Assembly (NCBI GenBank): GCA_028871235.1
Contig: JAGWNO010000120.1
Location: 1-6,226, forward strand
DNA length: 6,226 nt
Direction of reading: 5' to 3'
Origin: Gammaproteobacteria bacterium
GTDB taxonomy: Bacteria; Pseudomonadota; Gammaproteobacteria; Natronospirales; REEB76
In this document: positions 1 to 6,226 of the stretch, in pieces
How the letters are laid out: every line of letters begins with the position of its first letter
Position numbering within the stretch: position 1 is the first letter of the stretch
Notes under the pieces: generated by a model
The model's input: only the letters and a program-made list of their open reading frames with translations
The model's database searches: none
Told to the model about the DNA's origin: nothing
Made by a program: the position numbers and the translations under genes

Positions 1-32
1 TCGGGCCACTGAGTCGCTGCCTGCTCCCGCAA

Positions 33-65
33 TGCCGGGGCGCTGCCGGTTGCAGCGCCCCGGCA
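33..65 (-). terminator. Strong GC stem-loop just past the M61 gene, possible terminator
   Basis: The arms at 33-46 and 52-65 are perfect 14-bp inverted complements around a 5-nt loop (47-51). The hairpin begins 25 nt past the stop codon of the minus-strand M61 gene, which suits an end-of-transcript structure. Neither strand has a proper T-run after the stem: on the minus strand it is followed only by TTGCGGG. It is therefore not a classical intrinsic terminator. It could be a 3' end-protecting hairpin, a U-tract-poor terminator, or a bidirectional barrier between this gene and one ending to the left. The hairpin is seen directly; its role is inferred. Confidence 0.45.
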
Positions 66-90
66 CCGTCCGCCGGCGAGCCGCACCACG

Positions 91-2016
91 TCAGAATGTC
101 TTCGGCTTGAGCGGCGCGATGATCCGGTCGAGGTAATCCGGCGTGCCCGGCACACGTTCCAGTTGCGGGTAGCGCAGGCCGCCGTGGTAGTCCACGGCGT
201 AGGTCCTGTAGTACTCCAGGTTCTTCACCAGCAGCTGGATCGGCGCCGCGGAACCCTCGGCCTGCGTGATGGCCTCGTTCAGCACCTCCGGCGTGAAGGC
301 CCGGCCATCCACGGCGACGAGTTGCATGCCCGCGCCGATGCCGGCTTTGAAGGCCGGCCCATCCCACAGCACATCCTGGATAAGTCCCTTGCTCGCGGCA
401 TCGGTACTGATCAGCAAGCCCACGGAATACATCTGGTTGGAAATCTTGCGCAGCTTGTCGTTGGCTTTGAAGTAGGTCGAAGGCGTGTCGGTATACGCCA
501 AGCGGTAACCGCCGCGGGTGATGCCACCGAGCGGCGCATGATAGCGGGTGGTATCGAGCCGCTCGCGCAGGAACCTGGCCCAGTCGTAGGGTTGCACCCG
601 GTTGAGCGACGCCACCACGTCGTCGAAACCGTAGGTCCGGGTCACGTAGCTGCCGTTGTCCATACCGTAGAACAGGCGCGCAAAGTCATTCAACGAGCGC
701 CGCCCATGGGACAGTTCACGCAGCTTGGTATCCACGTCCAGCCACAGCAGCGCGCCTTCCGGATAGAAGTCCACGCCGCGCCGCCAGTTGGCCCAGGCGC
801 CCGGTACGTAATACAGGATCGAGGCCTCGTCGGCGGTGTCCTGCAGCGGCCGCCATGTACGTCCCGGGCGGTGATCCATGTCGGCGGCCGTGAGCGCCAT
901 GGCGTCGCGATAGTCCTGCGCGGTCCACAGGCCGCTGCGCGCGGTAAGCATCATGCCCCAGTACTGGGTGAGCCCTTCATACACCCACAGCAGGTCATCC
1001 TTCTCGGGCACCGAGTTGAAATCCAGCGTCCACAGATCACCGGGCCGGCGGAACTTGCCATTCCAGGAATGCACGTACTCGTGGGGTAGCAGCGTAGCGC
1101 CCACCAATGCGGTGTCGGCCTTGGTGAAGAAGTCCGCCCAGGTGCGGTCGTCGCTGGATTGATGATGTTCCAGTCCGAAGTGCCCGGTGTTGTCGGAAAG
1201 CGTCAGCAGGAAATGGTAGGCGCCGTAGTGATGTGAATCGAACAGCGCATAAGCCTGCTTGACCAGGTCGCGGAAATGCCCGATCTGCTGCGGCGTCATG
1301 GCCAGGTTCTCGGGACCATCCGCCACCATATCCAGGTACACCGGCACCCGCGCACCCGGTGCCAGATCCACCTGGCGGAAATATTCGCCGGCGATGAGCG
1401 GTGAATCCACCAGATTGTTGAGGCTCACGGACTGGAAATGGATCCCGTCGCCGCGGGTGCCGGCCGGCTCCAGGGCGGTGCCGTACCGCCAGCCCTGGGG
1501 CAGCTTCACGCTGGGTTCGAAAGTGATGTCCCGGGAGGCATAACCCGCGGGATACAACAGCACCTGGTTCCACTCCAGGTCCACGATCTTCGGCGTGGCG
1601 GAGACACTCTGGCCGAACTGGCCGCCGCCGTCGGGCGACAGGAAATCGAAGGCCGCATCCAGGGTGCTCGCGCCTTGCGGGATATCCACATGGATGGCGT
1701 ACATGTTCACCAGATCGCGGCGCCAGTCGAGCGTCCGGCCGTTGGCGGTGAACCTGATACCGGCGACATTGCCCAGCGGGCCGCTGGGCGCATGTTCGCC
1801 CGGAATCCACTTGGGGTAATACAGGGTCAGGGGACCGGGTTTGACCGGCATGCTGATGCGCGCATGGAACAGCTTGCGCGGCGCATCGCTGAGGTCCACC
1901 TCGAGCGCGATGGGTCCGATGGCGGGGAGCGCCGCGGCGGCGCCCGCCCCGGTGGTCCAGCCGATGGACAGGAGCGCCGCCAGCAGCAGCGCGGTGCAGG
2001 GAATGGCTGGCTTCAT
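91..2016 (-). CDS. Exported M61 family metallopeptidase (glycyl aminopeptidase-like) with PDZ-like domain
   Basis: This is a predicted zinc peptidase of MEROPS family M61, whose type member is a glycyl aminopeptidase that removes N-terminal Gly/Ala; the exact specificity here is unknown. The product is 641 aa. The chosen start at 2016 gives a signal peptide (M1-K2, a hydrophobic stretch at about 9-20, then an Ala-rich cleavage region near 26-29) and has an AAGGGAG ribosome site 7 nt upstream. An in-frame ATG at 2067 would add 17 residues ahead of the signal peptide and lacks that support. Domains in order are an M61-type beta-sandwich N-terminal region (about 33-235), the catalytic domain (about 240-520) and a PDZ-like segment (about 529-599). 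Visible motifs are GLEHHQS (281-287), the zinc site HEYVHSWNGK (His312, Glu313, His316) and YEGLTQYW with Glu347 as the likely third zinc ligand. YPEGALLWLDVD (418-429) is also typical of the family. Length is normal and no catalytic residue appears lost. It is transcribed divergently from the M13 peptidase gene. Location is probably periplasmic or secreted. Family assignment is firm; substrate is not. Confidence 0.95.
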   Translation of the reverse strand: MKPAIPCTALLLAALLSIGWTTGAGAAAALPAIGPIALEVDLSDAPRKLFHARISMPVKPGPLTLYYPKWIPGEHAPSGPLGNVAGIRFTANGRTLDWRRDLVNMYAIHVDIPQGASTLDAAFDFLSPDGGGQFGQSVSATPKIVDLEWNQVLLYPAGYASRDITFEPSVKLPQGWRYGTALEPAGTRGDGIHFQSVSLNNLVDSPLIAGEYFRQVDLAPGARVPVYLDMVADGPENLAMTPQQIGHFRDLVKQAYALFDSHHYGAYHFLLTLSDNTGHFGLEHHQSSDDRTWADFFTKADTALVGATLLPHEYVHSWNGKFRRPGDLWTLDFNSVPEKDDLLWVYEGLTQYWGMMLTARSGLWTAQDYRDAMALTAADMDHRPGRTWRPLQDTADEASILYYVPGAWANWRRGVDFYPEGALLWLDVDTKLRELSHGRRSLNDFARLFYGMDNGSYVTRTYGFDDVVASLNRVQPYDWARFLRERLDTTRYHAPLGGITRGGYRLAYTDTPSTYFKANDKLRKISNQMYSVGLLISTDAASKGLIQDVLWDGPAFKAGIGAGMQLVAVDGRAFTPEVLNEAITQAEGSAAPIQLLVKNLEYYRTYAVDYHGGLRYPQLERVPGTPDYLDRIIAPLKPKTF

Positions 2017-2023
2017 GTACGGT

Positions 2024-2030
2024 CTCCCTT
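2024..2030 (-). promoter_or_regulatory. Ribosome binding site of the M61 gene
   Basis: On the minus strand the sequence AAGGGAG lies 7 nt before the ATG at 2016. It decides in favour of this start over the in-frame ATG at 2067, because the ORF from 2016 also begins exactly with a signal peptide. I saw no convincing -35/-10 pair for this gene between 2031 and 2130. A TATTTT hexamer near 2047-2052 and a TTGAGG near 2118-2123 each lack a well-spaced partner. Confidence 0.75.
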
Positions 2031-2060
2031 GTGTGCCCAGGTGGTAAAAATATGGGGGCT

Positions 2061-2077
2061 CCGGCAACTGCTGCCGG
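2061..2077. repeat. Short inverted repeat in the divergent intergenic region
   Basis: CCGGCA (2061-2066) and TGCCGG (2072-2077) are perfect inverted complements around a 5-nt spacer. It lies 45 nt upstream of the M61 start codon, so it could be a hairpin in that mRNA leader or a small operator. In DNA this rich in G and C, a 6-bp arm can easily arise by chance. No function is claimed. Confidence 0.3.
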
Positions 2078-2144
2078 CCACCGCCTGTTTACGAGTCAGG
2101 TCGTAGCTTAAATGAACCCTCAATGCCCGGTAAGCTGTCCGGGG

Positions 2145-2172
2145 TCGGAACTTTGACGCGGTATGCTAGTAT
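2145..2172 (+). promoter_or_regulatory. Candidate extended -10 promoter of the M13 peptidase gene
   Basis: TATGCTAGTAT (2162-2172) reads as an extended -10 element: TG at 2164-2165, one base, then TAGTAT (2167-2172), which matches TATAAT at 4 of 6 positions. The -35 is weak: TCGGAA (2145-2150) with a 16-bp spacer. A better-looking TTGACG at 2153-2158 is too close to serve this -10. Transcription would start near 2179 and leave a leader of about 80 nt before the ATG at 2259. This is a match by eye to the housekeeping sigma consensus and is not proof of activity. Confidence 0.4.
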
Positions 2173-2249
2173 CAGTTCCCCGCACCGGGCGGCAATCCGC
2201 AGCATGCGCAGCGCAGCCCGCCACCCGCAGCGGTTCCCAATTTACGAAT

Positions 2250-2254
2250 GGAGG
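2250..2254 (+). promoter_or_regulatory. Ribosome binding site of the M13 peptidase gene
   Basis: GGAGG lies only 4 nt before the ATG at 2259, a somewhat short spacing. It fixes the start: the ORF stays open upstream to an ATG at 2163, but that codon lies inside the promoter candidate and would place 32 hydrophilic residues ahead of an obvious signal peptide. Confidence 0.75.
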
Positions 2255-2258
2255 CTTT

Positions 2259-4307
2259 ATGCGACTGACCAGCTGTCTTCTCGTGGGCGCACTGTGCACC
2301 GTCCCCATCGGCGTATTTGCCGCCGCGGCGTCTCCGGGACCGGAGGCGGCGCCGGCCGGCGCCGAGGGGCTGCATCTCAACTGGCTCGACAGGAACGTCA
2401 ATCCCACCCGCGACTTCTTCGAGTTCGCCAACGGTACCTGGCAGAAGGACAATCCGATCCCGCCGTCATACTCCCGCTGGGGCACGTTCGGCATCCTCTC
2501 CAAGCAGAACCAGGAATTCATCCACCAGATGCTGGAAGAGGCGGCCAAGAGCACCCAGGCGCAGCCCGGCAGCGACGGGCAGAAGATCGGCGATTTCTAT
2601 TTCAGCGGCATGGATGAAGACGCCGTCAACAAGGCCGGCATCGCGCCGCTGCAATCCGAATTCAAGCGTATCGACGACATCGAAAGCCTCAAGCAGCTGC
2701 AGACCGAGATCGCCCACCTGCAGATGATCGGCGTGAATGCCCTGTTCGGTTTCGGCCAGATGCAGGACTTCAAAGACAGCAGCCGGGTCATCGGCGCCGC
2801 TTTCCAGGGCGGCCTGGGCCTGCCGGACCGGGATTATTACCTGAAGAAGGATGCGAAATTCGTCAAGGTCCGTGCGGAATACGTGCAACACATCGCACGC
2901 ATGTTCGAATTGCTGGGCGACAGCAAGGACAATGCGGGCTGGAAAGCGCAGAAGGTCATGGACATCGAGATGAAGCTCGCCAAGGCTTCCATGTCCAACG
3001 TGGAACAGCGTAATCCGCATGCCATCTACCACGTCATGACCCTGGTGCAGTTGGACAAGGCCACGCCCAATTTCTCCTGGCGGGATTACTTCGCCGCTGT
3101 GGGTCACCCCGAGATCACCAGCATCAACCTGGCCATGCCCAGGTTCTTCAGGACCATGGGCATGGACCTGCGGGGCATCCCGCTCAGCAATTGGAAGACC
3201 TATCTGCGCTGGCAGCTGGTGGACGCCTTCGCCCCGTATCTCTCCCAGCCCTTCGTGGATGAGAATTTCCGCATGACCACGGTGTTGACCGGTGCCAAGG
3301 AGTTGCTGCCCCGCTGGCAGCGCGTAGTGGGCGCCGAGGACAACGCTCTCGGCTTCGCCGTCGGCAAGATGTATGTGGAGAAGAAATTCCCGCCGTCCTC
3401 CAAGGCCCAGGTGCTGGACATCCTGCACGGCATCCGCGCGGCCCTGAAGGACGACCTTGAGACCATCCCCTGGATGAGCCCAAAAACCCGTGCGGCGGCC
3501 ATCAAGAAACTCGATTTGATGCAGGAGCGCATCGGCTATCCCGATAAATGGCGTGACTACTCCAAGCTTGATATCGACCGCGGCCCGTACGTGCTCAACG
3601 TGATGCGCGCCAACGTGTTCGAGAACGACCGCGAGCTCAACAAGATCGGCAAGCCGGTGGACAAGAACGAGTGGGGCATGACGCCGCAGACGGTGAATGC
3701 CTACTACGACCCGTCCATGAACAACATCAACTTCCCGGCCGGCATCCTGCAGCCGCCGTTCTTCGACCCCAACGCCCCGGCGGCGGTGAATTACGGCGCC
3801 ATCGGCTTCGTCATGGGCCACGAGATGACCCACGGCTTCGACGACCAGGGCAGCCAGTTCGACAGTTACGGTAATCTCAAGAACTGGTGGACCAAGTCGG
3901 ATCACCGGCACTTCGCGAAGAACGTCAAGTGCATCGCCGAGCAGTTCTCGCGGTACACCGTGGACGGTGACCTGCATGTGCAGGGCAAGTTGGTGACCGG
4001 TGAAGCCATCGCCGACCTGGGCGGCTTGAAGCTCGCCTGGATCGCCTTCCACGCCTCGCCGGCCTACAAGGATGCCGGGACCATTGACGGCTTCACGCCG
4101 GACCAGCAGTTCTTCCTGGGCGCCGCCCACGTATGGGCCATGAACATACGGCCCGAGGAATCGCGCCGGCTGATCACCATCGACCCGCATCCGCCGGGTA
4201 TATACCGCGTGAACGGCACCGTGGCCAACCTGCCGCAGTTCCAGCAGGCCTTCGATGTGCCGAAGAACAGTCCGATGGTCAACAAGCACCGTTGCGTGAT
4301 CTGGTAA
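2259..4307 (+). CDS. Exported M13 family (neprilysin/PepO-type) zinc metallopeptidase
   Basis: This is a predicted endopeptidase of family M13, enzymes that cut small peptides (roughly below 40-50 residues) on the N-terminal side of hydrophobic residues. The product is 682 aa, normal for a bacterial member. Residues 1 to about 22 are a signal peptide (MRLTSC, a hydrophobic stretch, cleavage near VFA-AAA). The N-terminal M13 domain spans about 48-430, with WLDRNVNPTRDFFEFANGTW (42-61) and YFSGMDEDAV (114-123). The catalytic domain follows: substrate-binding NAYYDP (480-485), zinc site GHEMTHGFDDQG (His521, Glu522, His525), and GEAIADLGG with Glu582 as third ligand and Asp586 beside it. HPPGIYRVNG supplies the expected His644 and Arg650, and the family's C-terminal CxxW ends the protein (Cys679-Trp682). 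All expected catalytic residues are present. The second zinc motif reads GEAIAD where many members have GENIAD. LTSC at the N-terminus resembles a lipobox but lies too early (Cys6) to be one. The gene is divergent from the M61 peptidase gene and appears monocistronic, with its own terminator. Location is probably periplasmic. Confidence 0.96.
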   Translation: MRLTSCLLVGALCTVPIGVFAAAASPGPEAAPAGAEGLHLNWLDRNVNPTRDFFEFANGTWQKDNPIPPSYSRWGTFGILSKQNQEFIHQMLEEAAKSTQAQPGSDGQKIGDFYFSGMDEDAVNKAGIAPLQSEFKRIDDIESLKQLQTEIAHLQMIGVNALFGFGQMQDFKDSSRVIGAAFQGGLGLPDRDYYLKKDAKFVKVRAEYVQHIARMFELLGDSKDNAGWKAQKVMDIEMKLAKASMSNVEQRNPHAIYHVMTLVQLDKATPNFSWRDYFAAVGHPEITSINLAMPRFFRTMGMDLRGIPLSNWKTYLRWQLVDAFAPYLSQPFVDENFRMTTVLTGAKELLPRWQRVVGAEDNALGFAVGKMYVEKKFPPSSKAQVLDILHGIRAALKDDLETIPWMSPKTRAAAIKKLDLMQERIGYPDKWRDYSKLDIDRGPYVLNVMRANVFENDRELNKIGKPVDKNEWGMTPQTVNAYYDPSMNNINFPAGILQPPFFDPNAPAAVNYGAIGFVMGHEMTHGFDDQGSQFDSYGNLKNWWTKSDHRHFAKNVKCIAEQFSRYTVDGDLHVQGKLVTGEAIADLGGLKLAWIAFHASPAYKDAGTIDGFTPDQQFFLGAAHVWAMNIRPEESRRLITIDPHPPGIYRVNGTVANLPQFQQAFDVPKNSPMVNKHRCVIW

Positions 4308-4331
4308 GCAGGCAGCGCATGCGTCAAGACT

Positions 4332-4359
4332 AAAACGGCGGGCTTCGGCCCGCCGTTTT
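4332..4359 (+). terminator. Intrinsic terminator of the M13 peptidase gene
   Basis: A perfect hairpin begins 24 nt after the stop codon. The GC stem is 8 bp (4336-4343 with 4348-4355), closed by a stable TTCG tetraloop (4344-4347). It is extended by AAAA (4332-4335) opposite TTTT (4356-4359), and the T-rich tail continues as CTTGT. This is a canonical rho-independent structure. The A-run on the left could let it act weakly on the minus strand too. It separates the peptidase gene from the lipoprotein gene. Confidence 0.93.
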
Positions 4360-4452
4360 CTTGTGGGGCACGCGGTATTTCTGCATCATTTCTGAAACAG
4401 AGCGTCGCTCCCGCCTGCGGCAAGACTCCAAATGCAGCGCTGCCGGTTGGGA

Positions 4453-4481
4453 CTGGCGAACCCAGGCTGAAATGCTATATA
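4453..4481 (+). promoter_or_regulatory. Candidate extended -10 promoter of the Asp-box lipoprotein gene
   Basis: AATGCTATATA (4471-4481) contains TG at 4473-4474, one base, and TATATA (4476-4481), which matches TATAAT at 4 of 6 positions. The -35 candidate CTGGCG (4453-4458) is weak, with a 17-bp spacer. Transcription would begin near 4488 and give a leader of about 70 nt. The rest of 4360-4452 shows only a 10-bp palindrome GCAGCGCTGC at 4434-4443. A sigma-54 reading fails because the GG and GC elements are 9 nt apart, not 10. Confidence 0.4.
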
Positions 4482-4548
4482 CAGAAGGCGGCAACGGAAT
4501 GCGCATCCCGGCTCAGGGCCCCCATACGCTCCACATCGTCCAAAAATC

Positions 4549-4552
4549 GAGG
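4549..4552 (+). promoter_or_regulatory. Ribosome binding site of the lipoprotein gene
   Basis: GAGG lies 8 nt before the ATG at 4561, a good spacing. It supports this start over an in-frame ATG at 4603, which would remove the basic n-region needed ahead of the hydrophobic stretch and lipobox. Confidence 0.65.
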
Positions 4553-4560
4553 TCCACGCC

Positions 4561-6216
4561 ATGATCAAAGACAGGAAAACCGGGGGGCGCTGTGGGTATC
4601 TGATGGCTTTTGCCCTAAGTCTGTCCCTGACTGCCTGCGGCGGCGGTTCATCATCCACCGCCGCCACGCCAACGCTGCCGCCGCCCGGTCCGCCCCTGGT
4701 GCGCGTTTCCGGTCCCTCACCCTACGGTGTGAACTGCGGCGGCGCCATGCAGGGCAGCGTGAACTACGAAGACGCCGAGGTGGAGCCGTACATGGCGGTG
4801 AACCCCGCCAATCCATCGAATCTGGTCGGCATCTGGCAGCAGGACCGCTGGTCCGACGGCGGCGCCCATGGACTGGTGATAGGCCACAGCCTGGACAACG
4901 GCAAGAGCTGGGCGGAGCAACCCATCAATCTTTCCGTCTGCGGCGGCGGCAGCAGCGCCAATGGCGGCGACTACGCGCGCGCCTCCGATCCCTGGGTAAC
5001 GTTCTCCCCCAACGGTGTGGCCTATGTCATTTCCATTTCCTTCAGCGGAAATGCCATAGCAGCGGGCTCCCTGAGCAGCGTGCTGGTGAGCCGTTCCGCC
5101 GACGGCGGCGCGACCTGGAGCAACCCGGCGACGCTCATCCTGGACGGCGCCAACGCCTTCAATGACAAGGAAACCATCACCGCCGATCCCAACGATCCGA
5201 ATTACGTGTACGCGGTCTGGGATCGCCTGGATAACACCGGCCGCGGTCCCGCGTATTTCTCGCGCACCAGCGATGGCGGCCAAACCTGGCAGGCGCCCGC
5301 CCCCATCTACGATCCAGGCGTCAACAATCAGACCATCAGCAATGAGATCGTGGGTCTCGCGAGCGGTACCATCGTGGACGTTTTCGAGGAGATCGACGGC
5401 ACCAGCAGCAATTCCGCCACCGCGGCCATCAAGGTCATCCGTTCAAGCGACCATGGCGCCACCTGGTCGCTGCCGGTGACCGTGGCCCAGGACCTGTCCA
5501 TCGGCACCCGCGATCCCAATACCGGCACGACGGTGCGCACCGGCGCCAGCCTGCCGCAGATGGCCGCGGGTCCCGGCGGCAAACTGGTGGTGGTATGGCA
5601 GGATGCGCGCTTCTCCGGCGGACAGCGCGACGGCATCGCCCTGTCCCAATCCGGTGACGGCGGCCAAACCTGGTCCGTGCCGGTGCAAATCAACTCCGTC
5701 AGCTCGGTGCCGGCCTTCACTCCCAGCGTCGCCGTACTCGCCGACGGTACCATCGGCGTCAGCTATTTCGACTTCAGGAACAACACCTCCGATCCCGGCA
5801 TGCTGGTGACGGACTACTGGTTCACTTCCTCCAGCGATGGCGTGCACTGGAGCGAACAGCACATCTCCGGCCCCTTTGATCTGGATCTGGCGCCCTACGC
5901 CGATGGCCTGTTCCTGGGCGATTACCAGTCGCTGGCAATCATCGGCCAGGCCTTTGTGCCATTCTTCGTGCAGACCAACAACCAGGGCACCGCCAACCGC
6001 ACCGACAGTTACGTGCTGCCGCCGCAACCCGTGCCCCTGACCCTGACCCGGCGTGTTACCCATGTCGCCGCGGTGAACACCGGCACGCAGTCAGTCAACC
6101 CCGGTGCCGCCTTCCGCCAGCAAATACACCAGAACCTGATGCACCTGTTGCGCTCTGAAAATCCAGGCTGGGACCGTATCCGTGCGAGCCGGCAGCAGCA
6201 CCCGAGCCCGCCATGA
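4561..6216 (+). CDS. Lipoprotein with six Asp-box motifs; predicted sialidase-type beta-propeller, function unknown
   Basis: The product is 551 aa. The N-terminus has basic residues (Lys3, Arg5, Lys6, Arg10), a hydrophobic stretch (about 13-24) and the lipobox LTAC with Cys26, followed by a Gly/Ser/Pro-rich linker to about 45. It should be lipid-anchored; Gly-Gly after the Cys gives no inner-membrane retention Asp, so the outer membrane is likely. Asp-box motifs (S/T-x-D-x-G-x-x-W) occur at 110-117, 179-186, 236-243, 295-302 and 364-371. A one-residue-shorter sixth (SSDGVHW) lies at 424-430. Spacing of 57-69 residues fits a six-bladed propeller of the sialidase/BNR type. The N-terminal RIP/FRIP motif of true sialidases is not visible, so sialidase activity should not be assumed; glycan binding, another hydrolase activity or a scaffold are all possible. 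DNA for blades 3 and 5 shares an identical 15-mer (5275-5289 and 5659-5673). The last 60 or so residues (about 490-551) lie outside the Asp-box region and end in a Gln/Arg/Pro-rich tail. The stop overlaps an ATG at 6213. Confidence 0.9.
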   Translation: MIKDRKTGGRCGYLMAFALSLSLTACGGGSSSTAATPTLPPPGPPLVRVSGPSPYGVNCGGAMQGSVNYEDAEVEPYMAVNPANPSNLVGIWQQDRWSDGGAHGLVIGHSLDNGKSWAEQPINLSVCGGGSSANGGDYARASDPWVTFSPNGVAYVISISFSGNAIAAGSLSSVLVSRSADGGATWSNPATLILDGANAFNDKETITADPNDPNYVYAVWDRLDNTGRGPAYFSRTSDGGQTWQAPAPIYDPGVNNQTISNEIVGLASGTIVDVFEEIDGTSSNSATAAIKVIRSSDHGATWSLPVTVAQDLSIGTRDPNTGTTVRTGASLPQMAAGPGGKLVVVWQDARFSGGQRDGIALSQSGDGGQTWSVPVQINSVSSVPAFTPSVAVLADGTIGVSYFDFRNNTSDPGMLVTDYWFTSSSDGVHWSEQHISGPFDLDLAPYADGLFLGDYQSLAIIGQAFVPFFVQTNNQGTANRTDSYVLPPQPVPLTLTRRVTHVAAVNTGTQSVNPGAAFRQQIHQNLMHLLRSENPGWDRIRASRQQHPSPP

Positions 6217-6226
6217 GTCTGGCTGT
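6213..6226 (+). CDS. Possible start of a next, translationally coupled gene (partial, runs off window)
   Basis: The lipoprotein gene ends in an ATGA overlap: its TGA is 6214-6216 and an ATG begins at 6213 in another frame, reading M-S-L-A before the window ends. Four-base overlaps of this kind are common between co-translated genes of one operon. No clear Shine-Dalgarno sequence lies upstream (only CGAG at 6203-6206), so initiation would depend on coupling. With only four complete codons visible the product cannot be identified, and the ATG may be coincidence. Confidence 0.35.

Noticed and set aside
1438..2106. A 222-codon plus-strand open frame opposite the 5' half of the M61 gene; similar open frames occur at 163-1089 and, on the minus strand, at 1037-1810.
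   Set aside because: The M61 frame has the signal peptide, zinc motif and PDZ-like region. The overlapping frames show no motif, no good ribosome site and the composition of shadow translations.
2259..2276. Lipobox-like LTSC at the start of the M13 peptidase.
   Set aside because: The Cys is residue 6, with no hydrophobic stretch before it; the hydrophobic region follows and leads to an ordinary signal peptidase I site.
2466..4289. A 607-codon open frame on the minus strand opposite the M13 peptidase gene.
   Set aside because: It lies fully inside a gene with intact catalytic motifs. Its translation is rich in His, Val, Gly, Arg and Leu with no recognisable domain, typical of the antisense shadow of GC-rich codons.
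4454..4467. A sigma-54-like promoter (TGGC with a downstream GC) before the lipoprotein gene.
   Set aside because: The GG and GC elements are separated by 9 nt and not the required 10, and the TTGC box is absent.
4361..4564. A 67-codon plus-strand open frame in the spacer before the lipoprotein gene.
   Set aside because: It starts immediately after the terminator hairpin, upstream of the promoter candidate, has no ribosome site and resembles no known protein.
4717..6063. Minus-strand open frames opposite the lipoprotein gene (4717-5283, 5328-5753, 5443-6063).
   Set aside because: They are Gly/Ala/Val/His-rich antisense readings of the Asp-box repeats with no independent start signals or domains.

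Overview
The window is GC-rich, densely coded bacterial DNA with Shine-Dalgarno-led starts, Gram-negative style signal peptides and one lipobox. The protein families and codon choice suggest a high-GC proteobacterium, possibly a gammaproteobacterium of the Xanthomonadales/Lysobacter/Steroidobacter kind. That placement is an inference from general family resemblance, because the window holds no phylogenetic marker.

Layout. Positions 1-90 hold no gene I can support, only a strong 14-bp stem-loop (33-65) just past the end of the first gene. Positions 91-2016 (minus strand) encode an exported M61 family metallopeptidase with a C-terminal PDZ-like domain. A 242-bp divergent intergenic region (2017-2258) follows; it contains an extended -10 promoter candidate for the plus strand, a short inverted repeat, and a Shine-Dalgarno site for each flanking gene. 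Positions 2259-4307 (plus) encode an exported M13 (neprilysin/PepO-type) zinc metallopeptidase, closed by a textbook intrinsic terminator at 4332-4359. A 253-bp intergenic region (4308-4560) contains that terminator and a second extended -10 promoter candidate. Positions 4561-6216 (plus) encode a lipoprotein with six Asp-box motifs, that is, a predicted six-bladed sialidase-type beta-propeller of unknown substrate. Its stop codon overlaps an ATG at 6213 that may start a translationally coupled next gene running off the window.

All three complete genes encode proteins predicted to leave the cytoplasm. The two peptidases would cut peptides in the periplasm or outside the cell and fit a peptide-scavenging role; the lipoprotein appears to be a separate transcription unit, and a functional link to the peptidases is not shown. 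Long open frames antisense to all three genes look like coding shadows of GC-rich codons. I found no CRISPR array, mobile element, tRNA, rRNA or clear novel system. The points most worth checking are the catalytic status of the Asp-box lipoprotein, its non-propeller C-terminal tail with the ATGA junction, and the shared promoter design of the two plus-strand units.
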